In this document: positions 7,530 to 22,500 of the stretch, in pieces
Numbering within the stretch: position 1 is the stretch's first letter
How the letters are laid out: the number at the start of each line of letters is the position of its first letter
From: Heliocidaris tuberculata
Lineage: Eukaryota > Echinodermata > Echinoidea > Camarodonta > Echinometridae
DNA: 64,000 nucleotides
Assembly (NCBI GenBank): GCA_025618425.1
Contig: CM046832.1
Coordinates: forward strand, 67,047,427-67,111,426
Direction of reading: 5' to 3'
Translations under genes and position numbers: made by a program
The notes under the pieces: generated by a model
Databases searched by the model: none
The model's input: only the letters and a program-made list of their open reading frames with translations
What the model was told of the DNA's origin: nothing

Positions 7530-10500
7530 CTGCATGATGGAGATAATCAAAGATAAAAATCTTCAAGGCTTCTACATAGGTAAGAAGGTCACCTTGACTT
7601 TTAGTAATGAACTGCATATATGAAATCAACCATACGAAGCTGTTCTGATTCGTTATTGCATAGTAAATCAATTTATACAAACTAATGGAAATTCACATAA
7701 AATGGAAAATGCCAACACAGATTCACATACTACCACAAACATGTATCCTATCTACCTTCCATTTTCTTTGCCTTCTGAGCTATTATACTGTACATCATAC
7801 AGCTGAAGTGTTTGGCAATATATTATTTATTTTTAGTCATTTGCTTATACAATAAATTGGAAAATTCTGTGAAAATTATGCTTCAGTCATTACTAGAAAT
7901 GACAAATACCTTTGAGGTCTGTTTTGTTTTTCCCATGAGGTAGCACAGAGGGGCAGAGGTATATGTGTTTAATGTAGCATGAGCAACAGGCAGTTGCCTA
8001 ATCAATAACATACTTTGCATGGAGCTTGAACTTTTCAGTTTCTGAATTAGGTTCCTCAATTCAGTATGCTAGTTTATGGCAGGTAGCTACTAATACATTA
8101 TTTCATCCCAATATGACTTCACTACATCATTACAATACAAGACCATAATAAAATAAGTGTCAGGACTGCATACATATTGAAATATAAGTTTGCCCCATTA
8201 CTAGAAGTAATTATCATCTGTTTGCCCTTAGCAACATAGTTTGGTTGTCATTAATAATGGCTTAATGTGTTAGTAGCACTCTCCTATAAAGACAAGAAGA
8301 TAATATGATGTAGACAAAATCTTTAATTCCTAATATCTCCTCTTATTGCATTTCGTGTTAAACATGTATGAAAGGTCAACTAAGTGAGTCAGCATTTGCT
8401 GTTTTATCCTACAGGGTAATAGCAATTGGTATACTTTATAAAAAGTAACACTGATCGATCATTTTAATAAAACTGAATTAACTCATTTTATAAAGCCAAG
8501 AGTAAATAGAAGTTACAAAATATTGTCAGAATCTAGGTACACTTATTAGTTGTACCTATACCACTTGCACCACACAATAAATCTCATCCAAATGTACATA
8601 TTCAGAGATTTCATTATAACTGCAACACTCAAAATGAAATAAGTTCAATGTATGTTGCCAGCAATAAGCTTTCTTGGATCTCCTCAACCAATAGACAGCT
8701 ATAATGAAAGTAGGACCCTAGCTGGCTTGACAATTTGGATCTGATCAGAGCTAATACCAGAGACAGAATTCCTGCTAAGAGTTATAATTTCAGGGCATGA
8801 AGTAACCCAATAAATGAAGATCTAATCAAGTCTGTATTACAGAGTGCACTGGAGTAATAATGAGAACAAGATAGGGGGCATATCAAGCATGGACACTTTA
8901 GAGGGTCCTTGGATAATTTGGAAATAACATTTTGAACGACATCTTTTTTCTATTACAAAAGGGGGAGGAGAATTCTCCATGAGCTCTATGAGGTCAGCAA
9001 TTTGCCAGAAGATTAGAAAAACAAAACCCTAAGTTTCTTTTGAAAAAAAAAAAAGTTTTGGCAGTACAGAGATTTAAAAAAAAATTATGGCAGCTAATTC
9101 AGTGTAAAAGGGAATTTTCTATTTGCAAAACTTCCTTTTCAACTTGCTATAGAAAGGTGAGATTTCCTCTGGGTAAATTATATGCATGCTGTTCTCTTCT
9201 TTTTCTTTTTTTAACCAGAGCTCCTTTTGAGTTTTCCATAAATCTTTAATAAGTGTTCTTCATATCCAAGCATTATTTTTCATTGACAGATAATGATAGG
9301 GGTTTTCATAATCAAGTGACAGAATACAATCAATATGTTAACATATAAATAGGCAGGAGCATCGCCACAGGGGACGAGAATACTGAGGGCGCTAGTTAAA
9401 ATGGAGAGAGGCTCATCGGAAGATGAGGTCAATATGACAAGGAAAAACCATGAGCGGAAAGCAACTCAACCATGAAATAAAGCTTGTGTTTCGACTTGTG
9501 GAAGAATTGAAAGACATACATAAGAAATAACGTGTGGTGTGAAAATAAAAATTGTATAAACATTGACAGGACCAGTGGCAACAGCATTACCACGATAATA
9601 ACTGGTGTGAAACTGTGAACATATCAATATTTGACACTTATATGATGTGATCCAAGGTATTGAGTAATGAGGATAGTTAAAAAAAGAAAAGAAAGAGATA
9701 TTAAAGCAAAACAACAATAGAAGAAAACATCAGCAGGTGTATGAGAGAATCAAGCTGAATAGCAGTTGACCTACTTCCCATTCAAATGATAATGTTGTCT
9801 GTTTGAGAGCAAAAGGGTATGATCTTGTATCCTGTATAACAGAGTTAAGCCCCTTCTGGTTCTCAGCAGACAATACGTAAATTAAAAAAGTAGTCCGAGG
9901 AGATTGACAGGAAACTCTTTTAAATGGTTAAAAAGTTTCATACTCAGCATCCCGATTTGACAGAGTGTTACCTCTCTTATCTTTCCAACTATCTCTTCAT
10001 CTAGGAATACCTTCACTGGTTTAATCACCACTGTAATCATATATCTGCACAAAATTTGAATGAAAAACCGTAAGAGAAAGTCCTACTTAGTATTTAGAGT
10101 AAAGGGAAACAAATCTCCTACGATTACTGCATCGGCTTATCTAAAGTAATAACGCAACAAGAGCCATTTGAGGGGAAAATTCCCTACCAATTCATGGCAC
10201 ACGCTTGATATGTTAGGCAGTACTAATTCTGGGCATGCTTGTGGCATATCAGCGGCAAGCCAGGCAGCATGGACGCATGGATGCAACCACCCTGGAGCAG
10301 CGTGTCCCAAGAATGACCTGCAGAATGCTGCTACCTGAGATAACAGACACAAGATATATGCAGAGGGGCCCCAAGATGGTGAGCAGCAAATTGGGGCTCG
10401 CCTAGGATATGTGTGCGCAGTGTGCTGCTCTCAGGAAATGCAGATTTATGAGCAGCTTGGTAGGTCAGGGAAGAGTGTGATAAGTACGTTCTTTGATTAG

Positions 10501-13500
10501 ATTTGTGAGGCTTAACATTTGTTTAACACTATGATGATAAACAGACACTAGAAAGTCATTCACCACAGCCATGTCAAGAAGGAGCTATCTATTGTTGAAA
10601 GATTCCCATTTTTCATGTCACCATCCCTATTGATCTCTTTTGTTAGTTAGGTACTTTAAGGAACATACTTGCTGGACATGTTTCAGAGTAAACAATGTCT
10701 TATAAACTCTTTTAATATCTAATGAAGACAGCATCTTCATGCCACAGCGTTGACGGTAAGGAGTGTGTGAGAGAGAGAAGATGAAAGATGAAAGTGAAAA
10801 CAGGCAAATGGTATGCACAATCATGACTCTGAAGTTGTCTTGTTCTCTGACATGACTATGATAGCCTTCCATAACTGGCTGATCATCATCCTACAATTAT
10901 TTCAATAAGAAGCAATATTACATTTGAATGAAATCCTAATTCTAATTTGATAAGGAGGATGAAATGGTACAAAACCTTTCCCAATACATGAATCAATTGT
11001 GATACATGAGAGGGCTGATAAAAGAATGAGCTAAATTTACCAAGGTCATCAGACCAGCTCACCAATCAAATGCAGGTTAATCTGTTTACTTCTCGTACTG
11101 ATATCAAGGTACCGATTGCAATATTTAGACCTCTTCAAATTACCGCTGCTTGCTATTAATTCTCTCTTTCTTCTCTTGGCACTTGCTTTGAATAAATGCA
11201 TGCATGAGGCCAGGTTAAGAGGGAGGGCTTGCCAGAAAGAATTACAAACACAACCTCTACCCTTTAGACAGGGCTTAATTTTTCTTTTAGGTCGAGGCTC
11301 TCGCCTTCTCTTCCCCTCTTCCAACCCCCTATTTCAGTCTTTATTTTTTATTGAGCGAATTCCGGGCCACAAGCTCGCTGGCGTGCATTTGTTCAGCCGA
11401 AGAGGCACGACACAGTTTCATTGCATTATGACAATTGAAGATGTCAGGATTCGGGATCAGCAGTGCTACTGGTGAGACACTTGACGAGCATGTCTGAATT
11501 TGATCTTACAAATGCAGTCATAAACAACAGTTCGTGATTCGGGTTCATGGTGGATTTCTTAAAATACCTTTACCTCAAACACTACAAATAAAACTTTGAT
11601 TCTTTCTCTCTTCCTGCGTTACAATAATATGCTTCATCAGATAAAGTTCAGACATTATTCTTTTTTATGTTTTCCTTTTTTTTCAAAATATCTTTTTTAA
11701 AAAGAATTTTGTGATAAATTAAAAAAAAATTAAAGACCTATCACTATATTACATAGTTTCTATTATAGAAGTCCAAATATATACTCATGAGGAATTCTAG
11801 GTCAAGGTTTACTAGCCTGTCAATGAAAATTTACTTTCTATCACACAAGTGGTTCTATACCCTTCATTTTATCAAGAGTATGATTACATTCCTAATGTTG
11901 CAACAACTTTTACAGCTCATATCCATCTACAACAACATTGAATAAACATCTTTACATAAGTAATTCAGACAATTTTTTAGCGCTCCCAACCTAGAAGCTT
12001 CCATTTTTATTCATTTGTATTCCATATAACCTAGATGTTGATTAGATGTATGTATTCAGACATATTTTCTGGGCAACAATCAAGCTGGATATTGGTTGGT
12101 CAACTTGGATACTCCTAAAAATAATTAAATTGAATTCTTATTGTCATCCAAACTCATTTCAGCAACTACTTTTAAGCACCTTAATATACTTTCCTTTGAA
12201 AAAATTGAAAAACAAAATAAATGACACTTCTTTTTTGGGGAAACAAATAGGACTGCATAATACTCTCCGTAATTAGAGTTCCAGATATACAATATTGGGG
12301 ATCAATCTTTACAATTACTGCTTAAAAATTGCTTTTGTGCTTCATGTCTCTTACCATTAAGTATCTAGGTCAACAGATAACCAATTATTTACAATGTTAT
12401 TTCAACAGCTTGCAATTTAAGGAGCTGAATTTTCAGATTTCAAATACTCCGGTTCATATCTCCTTCCAACTTCTTTCTCTCTCTCTCTCTCTCTCTCACT
12501 CTCTCCCATCTCCCTACTTTCATTCTCTCAATCACAATGACAATGTTCTTTTATTTAAAAAAAAAATCAGTTCACTGACAAACATATTTGATTCTCTCAG
12601 AAAACAAGAATAGCACTAAATGAGAGAAGAAATTGTCTCTTGGCTAACAGAAGCCAAGCACTCTACATAATTCTCCCTCACTGATGGTAAACCAGTAGAT
12701 GCTGGGACCTCTTTTACTATTAGCTTACACGAAGTTGTATGAAGATGATATATATTTCTTTGATTTGAAGTGAATTGAACTGAGATGAATTTCAGAGTCA
12801 TAAGTCTTAATGATCTTATTACAATTACTGAAAATGGTAGGATTTGAAAGAATGAATGAATGAATGAAACACCATCTTGACAGCACAAATTTCATTATTC
12901 ATACATAAAAAAAAGAAAAGAAAACAGCACTGAAATATCCCAGCTCTCTGAATTTCCAACACTTGGACCACCTCCTAACGTGAATACCTTTGATATAAAC
13001 AGGTTGTGACGTTAAGCCCAAATACTTCAAAGAGAAATCTAGTTACATGAGTCAACATGTACAGCTCATGCTGTTGAGTGTGAGTAAATACGTACAGCGC
13101 AGGTTCTCTCTATTTCACAGAGTGTGCACCTTACTTAAGTTCTCCTCTTTAGGTGTGCCGATGTGTAAGTTTGGAAACGCAAAGGAAACTTGTTCCTGGA
13201 AAGCGGCATTTTAAGAAGTGATATTATCTTTCCCGAAGATGGTGCTGGCATGAATTATTCAGCGATTTCCACATTGTGAATTTGTATGATTGGTATTCAT
13301 GATGTCTCTTTTATGGCCTAATTTTTTTCCCCCATCCCTCCAAGTCAGTACGACCTCATTTTTTGTATGATGCATTGAGGGGGGATATCAGTATAATATG
13401 TTGTAATGTAGAACTGGAGGGCCTGAAATCGAACCAATCATACAAATCACAATACCTGAAGCAGGTAAAGCTGCAAATAAATCATATTCTAGAATTGTCA

Positions 13501-16500
13501 TTTTGTGTGTTCACATTATATGAGGGTTTTTATATATGAATGATATTGTACTGGAAAATTAACAAAAGAGGGGAAAAATATTGAATTACTATCAATTTCA
13601 AATGAAAGTGCCCATCATTTTTTTTTTCCAATAAATAAGAAAAGTACAAATGAAAAACTCCATCTACACCTACAAAGAGAGGTTCTATGGTTAAAGAACA
13701 ATAACTAAATTTTCACTTTGGTGTAAATACAGTATACAAAAGAATCCCTTATTTCCAAAAACAACTTCCTGATTTGGAATCTCTAATTAGGGACTATCAA
13801 TAAAAGACCAACGATTATTTGCAGTCACTAGCCAAATCACAATAAGATCTAAACCAGAAATCTTCTGGTACAATGCAAACTGTCCCCACAGACAAGCTAG
13901 AACATTGATCCTTTGAATGTACTATAAATGGAATGGCCACTACATCATTCTTAGGTAAAGAGAAGAGAGTCATCACACTCCATTTATCTCAACGATGATG
14001 GAGGATTCCTAAAAGGTAGAATAACGAAGTGGATTAGTCCTCCCATTGTCAAAACATTGCGATGGTCTCGAAATGATGATCTGTCCAGGCAGCGTGGGTA
14101 GCTCACATACTGTTGTGAATGAAAACCAACGACTAGCTCATGTGCAGTGGAACAACAGATTGTGGGAATAGTCTTGATGGGGGAGATATTGCCAGTGGTA
14201 GTGTACTGATCTGAATTCTATCCGAGACATACGACCATAATGTGAAATGCACAGTAGAGGAATGACAGACAAGAATTGGGTTGCACTCAAATTTGACACT
14301 CTCTATAGTCAGTCCCTTACAACCAGTTCTTCACAATTTCTCTCAGCATTATGATTCTCATAATGCCCCATTAATAATCTTCTGAAATGCACTGGAATAA
14401 GCTGATCTTTTCGCCATTATAATTCACCCCTCTATTTCCTACATATTGAACAACAAATGCACATGACTGGGAGCAAGACTAGCAGTATGAGAACAGGCTA
14501 ACATTGTGATGAAATTTCTCCCTCATTTATGTAAAGTGCAATGTCCTTTGTGCCATATTTTTCATGAGAGAAGGAATTTAGGTAGAATTGGGAGAAATTG
14601 AATTAGTTCCAGTTTCACCCCTGAAAATGATTAATGTGTTTTCTTTCCTCTCGAATCATGTGGAGAACATTCATTATATCCACAATATACAGATGCATGA
14701 CTGGCACTTTTTTCCAAAAAAATAATTGAATGATTGTTGATAAAGGTTCCAATATCAAACAAAGTGGGGAAAAATGATGAAATAAACATCAAAGTTATTT
14801 TCCAAATGCTTATACGAACCCACAAATCACTCTTCTGGATTTGATGGTAATGTGGGAAATTTTTTTAAAGCAAGATAATTTGTGCACTCACAAAACATAC
14901 ACAAATCCATAAACGAAGGACATTATGAGTAAATACAATGCTCAAGTTTTTCTTCATCTCCATTAAAGAACGTGCCAAATTGTGAGTGGAAACACACCCA
15001 GCAGGGAAAAGAGGAGTTGTGTGACAAACATGATGGCATGACTTTGTTTTGAGAAGAAACAAATCCAACAGAGGCAGATTGGGAAGTGTGAGTGACATCT
15101 GGTTCATACAACGCTCTTAATCTCTGTCAGGAACGATGCAAAGTTTGACAAGGAGAAAATTATAGGAGTTCTATGATGAGGGGTAGGGTCGTAGGGAGGA
15201 GGCGGAAGAGGAGGAGGTGGTGGTGGTGGTGGTGGTGGTGGTCGTGATTTGAGATGGAGGAAGATGAGAAGGAGAATGGAATAATAGACGATTGAGAGAA
15301 GGAAAAATGAGAGGCAAGAGTAAAAAGATTGAATGAACATTGTGGATTAATGAACAATAAGACAAACAAAAACAAACAGACTTGGGATTGAACACTGATA
15401 GAAACTACATCCTGAGAGAACAAGGGGGAATGAAAACAAGATTTTAAGCATATATATATATATATATATATATACAAAGAGAAGAAAACAGGAAGGCAAA
15501 TGAGGAGAGTGGAAGTACAGACACATTGGCAGGATATTCAAATGAACATTATACTGAAAGGTGTTGAAATAAATGTTGACTAAAGGGTCAAATAAGGTGG
15601 TTTGGGCTGCCAATATGAACTCCAATAGCAATTCCACCAAGAAAACCCCAATTAGAATTTTGATATTCCCACAAATACACATCTTTAGGTGTATTTGTTT
15701 GTAATGGTTGATTATGTTTTTTAATAAGCGAAAGAAGGACGGACAAGAAATGGTGAATATATTGAGCAGAGCGAGGGATTTTGTCCATTATTACCCAACC
15801 ACAAATTGAAAACCAAAACGAGGCATTTACAGCTCCAGTACAAATCAATATTGGTGCCATTAAGTGATATTTTTTAATGGCTGGACCATGACAAAGACCT
15901 GAAAGGATCATGACCTCGAGTCATGGCAGCTATCTATTAGGGACTGATATTTTAAGTGAACAGTGAAAAGGTAGGGGTAGGGAATAAGGCAAGAAGACAC
16001 TGCTAATTGTGCCACTACACAACATAGATTTCCTATTCTTGTCCTCATGTTCTTCATGTCGGGATGAGAGTTCCATTTCATGCCTATTTCTGCAGCAGGT
16101 TAACCTTTTGTTTATGTTTAATCACCTAACAGTCCCTTTCATATGCATTATTATTTTTTTTTAAAATCACTGACTACACATGAAAAAAAAAACATCAACA
16201 AATTCACATAGGGAAACTATAACACTAGGGTATATAACTAATCAGTCATACACTTCTGAAGTCAAATTCATTTCCAATGGTTTATTATTTCAAATCAACC
16301 TCCATTTTAAAATTCCAGCTAAAATGCAGTGATACACCATTCATCTCCTGACAAACACTGCTACACTCCAAATAAATATCTGTGAATGATCACGACCATG
16401 GTGACTCCACGCATCAGGAGATCTGTCCCACAGTTAGGCCTCATTCACACACAACACGGTAAACCACCTAAAAAAACACTGCAGCAAAATTAAATTAAAT

Positions 16501-19500
16501 AAGCATATTGAAATTCATATTTTTGTATGTATAATACAAAGATACATGGTATACACACAGCAACTATTTTCCACCCACTATTTTTCACCCACTTGCAATT
16601 CATTTATACAAAATTACTTTCATGTTGCTATGGCAATTTTTTGAGGTGGTTTACTTTGTTATGTGTGAACTAGGCTTCAGGCATGTTGCGCTAAGATATG
16701 GTGGTATGCAATCACCCAGGATAGGAAACTTGATACAGCTGGCATTTATCACAGAATATCCACTAAGATAAATATACTGCTATAGCTGATTTGCTTTAAT
16801 GAACAGATCCATTTCAATAACAAGCTAAATGGCACCCCACTTTAGCTATACAGCTAAAAGGAGCCTCGCTGGAAACTTACAAGATATGAACAGGTGCAGA
16901 GTACTGTATGTCATGGCATTTTACGACTTTTAAGCATTTCCTGAGACAGGATTTTTGCTTAAGATACTGAAACTGTTGAATTTTCTAAGAAGTCGATGAT
17001 ATGTTTGATATTTACATGTCATGTGAAAGGCTTACAGGAATTTGAACTTTGCTGAATGCAAGGAGAATGACTGATTAATGTTTTGTGATCTAGGGGATGA
17101 GTCAATTCATTCAATATTGCAATATGGGTATGTACGATTGGCAATCAATCTTAACCTTTATCACTGCCTTCATTACATTGGAAAAGTATTTAAACAAGTC
17201 AACATATACACAAATATAAGAAAACTTAGGCTTCAAACAATTTTGTAGGTAGGTTGAACAGGTACACAATTATATACTGGGAGCGTAATAGAGAGTGTCA
17301 TCTTTAGTAGATGTCAAAACACTACTGAATGCAGTGTTTATATGTAAATGTCTCAGTATTATTGTGTTGGACTACAAATGTCAGTAATGCCAAGAAACAC
17401 ACAATTTGACTAAAATCATTTCGAATTTGTCTTGCTGATAAATATACCATTACCATAAACCTTCTATCTCCTTTATCTTTATATCCTCCTCCACATTTGA
17501 ATTTTTTTTCTCACACTTTTTTGTCTTTCCATTTTTATTTCTGCCATTATGCAGAAAACAATTTCTCTTATAAGAAAAATAAATGCCAGAGTGTTTTCTC
17601 TGCCCTTGGCATTATGGAGGTCTCTCTTTCTTTCCTTCTATCTCTCCTGGCCCTCTCTCTCCCTCTCCCCTTTCACTCCTCTTCATACTCCCCCATTTCC
17701 ACCCCCTCTCTACCCTCTCAATCATACGCTCTTCAGTGCATTTTTTACCCAACCCTTCAAGTTACTATTTTTCCACACTGACCTTTTGTGGGTCTATGAG
17801 TATTTGTGTAAAGGAGGTTGGATTACAGACTGTTAGCCCTAGGTGCCTGTATAACACACACGTCCGTCTTCCTACCCTTTCCAATCCACTTCAAACTCAG
17901 CATGCATAATCATACACAACATGCAGTATGACCTGTTTATATGCTATACACTAACTGAACGGCTCTAGAAGTGATCCAATGGAATTTCCAAGAGAATGCT
18001 AAGAGCTAGAAATTCATCTATATGTATACCATACTTATGTTTCATTATAACATACAACATGCATGTTATAAGTTTCCTTTAGTCACAATGAGATAAATTT
18101 TTTTTTTTTAATTATTACAAATATAATTTTTTTCAGTCCATAATCTTTCTAACTGAATATTCTTTAAGGGAAGGAAATGAAGAATTAATTTTTTAGAATA
18201 GTCCTTCAGCATGAAAAGATTTTTTTATCATATTACAAATTTTATTAATATACTGAAAATGAAACTTATACACTGTTCTAGACTGCACCATGGTGACTGT
18301 TTCCTAACAATTTCTAATAATCATATTTGTTACTTCATCTTGTTTTCATCTGCTTTTTCAAACATGAACTTGGTATTTTCACTACACTAGACAAAATCTT
18401 TGTTAAGTGAACTAAAGCGTAAAAGTAGGACAGGGTTATGTAAAATACTACCTACACGTAGCTGCACAATTTTAATGAGATTTCCTTGAAATTTGTTCCC
18501 TGCAGCTACGTTCCCGACGAAGCATCTTGCATAAAGAATTGCAACTCCCTTTGGCTCTCAGTAGACAATGTGCAGAGGTTTATTTCTATGTGGTACAGGG
18601 TAATTTGTGAAAATAATGCCAGAAATAAAATAAAGTAGGCCTGAAATAATGATGTAAGTGTCCTATACAAGAGGAATAGTCACATGTTCAGTTTGAAATA
18701 AGATGTGATGAGGATGAAAAATGTGTGGCTTTGAATTTATTCAAAAGTGACACTGCACCTCCTGTACTCTGCATAAATTAAGCTCATCGGTGTAACACTA
18801 CTATGATCCACACATAGCAATGTAAGTAAGTCCTGATACATCAATGTGTAAGCTCTGCACATGACACACATACTTGCCCTTCATATCTAACAAGGCATAC
18901 TTCATTTCAGGATCAACATAGCTGGAGAACCCCCCCCCCCCCCCATCCATTTCACATTCTCCAAGTCACTGTCATATTCTGTACCCCTCCCACCTTGTTC
19001 AACGCACATTTTACCCATGACTGTCACTCTCCATCTAGCTCCTGCTTGAAATGCTATCACAGAGGTCTCTACCCTCTAACTGCAAAACATTCAGTTGATT
19101 TGCTCAGAATGCTCATGCTACAATCATGTAAACTGTGCAGGGGCAACCAGAAGCAATGAAACTGCCACATGACTTAATAGGAATGATAGACCACGCCCCT
19201 TTCTCTTCTAGTCAACAATGCTGTCTGATAAGACTAAAATAGCATGCAAAAGATATAAGAGGAAGTCTGTGTTTTTTATACGGGGAATCTTAAATAACCA
19301 TCCTGTACTCAGATTCATCTACAAATCATTTCAGTTGGGATACCCACAATTTATACAGAAATAAAGGAAAAGGGATGGTATTTCTATTGGAAATATCTAT
19401 GAATACCCCCCATCCAGGCCCACAGACAAGTATTGGCAGTACAACTACACCAAATTGAAATATTCATCATGCAAAGATACAGACGATACCCATCTTTCAT

Positions 19501-22500
19501 ACATCCTATCTCCCAAAGGATGCCATAATGTACAGGGAGCAGATACATCAGGAGTTTCAATCAACACAATTTCAGGCTTTGAATTACCAAGCTGTTACAC
19601 TGCTATGATGCCCTAATGACTGGCTATAATATGCCACTTCTAAAAATAACAACTTTAGGTTACTTAAATGCCACTTTAGACAACCATGGCCACTTCATTT
19701 TGGAATAATCAATTGTTATGGCTTTTGCACCCCTCTGAATGGCCTTAGTGGTATACCACTAAAACTGACCCCATTCATGGCCTGTCATTTCCTTTTAATG
19801 TAATCCACAACCTTCACTTCAAACAAACATGCATCATCCCACCATGGATAAACATGCCAAGGTACATTGTAGGCTAAGGAACAACTGAACACTAATCACT
19901 AAAGACAGAATGGTAATACTGTCACACTGTCCCCTTCCCCAGCTATTCAAATCAGACCTGCTCTCCTTGTGGCACTTGTGCTTAACCTTTCACACCCAGA
20001 GACATGAAAGCAACTGCAGGGAATCTCTGCGGGAAGGATGAGGGCTCTCCCATGACATGGGAAAGCTATCCTAGACCCAGTGTGTCACAAACACTTGACC
20101 TTGTACATAGAGCCATAGTTTGGCAGCTGAGAGGTATCATGAGGGGTTGTAACCACAGGAGGAGAGCTCTCAGCTGGCTGGCTGGCTTCAGTCTCTTCCA
20201 GGATCTTGAACATAAATCAATGTAATTCATGAGAGAGTTCTAGACACGTATCACCCCACTTTTTCATCAACTGATTTGGGGGTATACCCTAAAAGGAAGA
20301 TGTCCTTTCAAGTAAAATTCTAAGACAAATTTCTACATGGCAATCAACAAATTTGCTCATCTTGAATGATCCACACATCTTAGTAGCGACAAAATTGTCA
20401 GTCATACACCAGCTATGTAAGTAAATTTGACTCTTGTAATATATGCTTCCCAAAGAGAACTATATATATATCAAGACTCTGTACCCCAAATCAGAATCAA
20501 ACAGCCTAGGAATTAATTTTTTTTTTTTAGGGGCTACTTTTTTTTTTGCCTTGGGGCTACTTTTGAATTTTATGGGGCTATTTCTTATATTATTGGGGCT
20601 ACCATTTTAATGGAAAGAGCAGACTGGTTATCAATTTGGGTTTTTTGTGATATTGTGATTGCTGTTACATTGGTACTAATTGTACTATCTCATGCACAGG
20701 TTTACTTTACGTCATACTGCCCAATTTAATTTTAAAACATAGATTTTTAAAATTTTAACTTTACCCCCCCCCCCCCATCAGATTTTTTTCTTCAAAATTT
20801 TGAAGGAATAAATAAAAAATAGGTCAATTCAACAATAGGTCAATTTCACTCGAATTTGCTGTCATTAGGCATATTTCCCGCGGAGATGTTTATTTTAAGT
20901 GAAAAGGCGGGCTTGGTGTGTGTTTTTTCTTTTCTCGCACATAATACTCCTAAATCCGCTTGGACGTACGTACGTACATATATACTGTGAATGCGCACAG
21001 TTCCGGGCGATTTTTCTTTTCCAATTTGTTTTTCGCGAATACCATCACACTCGATGAGCACTGATCTCGCGCGCGATAAGTAAAAAACCCGGTCATAAAT
21101 CCACCGATTTCTTGATTTGTAGAGTGTTTTCGGTGACTCTGTTTCTCACAACCCGATTTAAGCGCCGCGTGCTTTGAAAAAATGGCACTAATTCCGCATT
21201 TTTTAGGCAGGCTTTGGCTTTACAGATTGATTTTTTTGAGGTGACTACGGACTTACTGTGGTAAGGGACAATTTCTCTGTGTGGTGTATCCGGTCGTAGA
21301 TCGTAGGATGATGGTAATTTTAGACCTATCATTGTAACAGTGATATTGCGTTTTGGAAAGGAAATTTTCACAAAAGGTGTCGCGCAAAGACTAAGTGAAA
21401 TGAAGCTGTCGATGAATTTATACAACCCAGATATAGAATGCGGGTAGTTACTGTAGTATGCATGAAAAAAGCGCTATCTTCAGTTTCTGTGTCGATATCT
21501 GGCTATACTGTAATTGTTGTCATTTGGTCTAGCGCTCACGATGCTACTAAGCTCCAAGTCAACAACGAGATAAAAGGTTGAATTTAGCTGCTTTTTGAGC
21601 ATAATAGTGATTTTCTTTCAAATCATTGATGGGGGCGACTCATATGAAAACGGTCGCCCCCAAATACAGGTTTTCCAGCATTTATTGGGGCGATATGGTG
21701 GCCGACGAGGGCGAAATCGCCCGTCGCCCCCGTGTATTTCCGACGCTGAAATCAAAGAGCAGATGTCTACGATCCACTAATCATATTTCATTTCCATACT
21801 TGTATACGCTTGCAATATTCTAGCATTATTCATTGCTCATTTTATGCGATTCCTAGGAAATCATTAATTTGCCCATGGGTAAACAACCACAGGATGTATA
21901 GATTCCAATCATTGCAGAGAAACTGGAAACTGGAAGCTTAATGCCTAACCAAAGACCATTCCTCTATCTACTGAGCCCAATCTACACCGAATGCACTAGC
22001 TTCTTATATACATGTACAGTCTAAAACAAACCCTCTATTGCTCTCTGCTAAGGTCAATCGATAGGCTTGTATACATTATGCTGCATTCAAAATGAATAAC
22101 GTATCCACTAGGTCAACTCCCCTACAGAGTATAGCATCCTAGTGTGAGTAACACACCTGCTGAATCCATCCACGTCCTCCCAGCATGAGATGGGATCAAG
22201 GGGATGGAGTTCTCTACACCCATACTGATCCCTGAGAGAATAGGGGAATCGAAATGGTATGTGGATGATCTCTTCTGTCCAGTTTCTTTGATCTGGCCCT
22301 CATGTGATGTCTAACAGGCTGTTGTCCAGACATCATGCAAGTACTTTCATTTGTCTTTTATTCTAGAAATTCAACAAGGAAAACACTTGCATGCTTCCGC
22401 TTTCCTCTCCCGTGATATGATTCAAACTTTACACCAGAACATACATGTACAACAACAGAAAGGAAAGTGAATCATTTTTTTTTCTTGAAGCTCTTGATTC

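Noticed and set aside
11116..11475. 119-codon plus-strand frame
   Set aside because: No recognisable domain, no splice or promoter context, and an overlapping frame of similar length on the other strand; probably chance.
15104..15682. Overlapping minus-strand frames with poly-Pro, poly-Thr and poly-His runs
   Set aside because: Products of the GGT and TA microsatellites.
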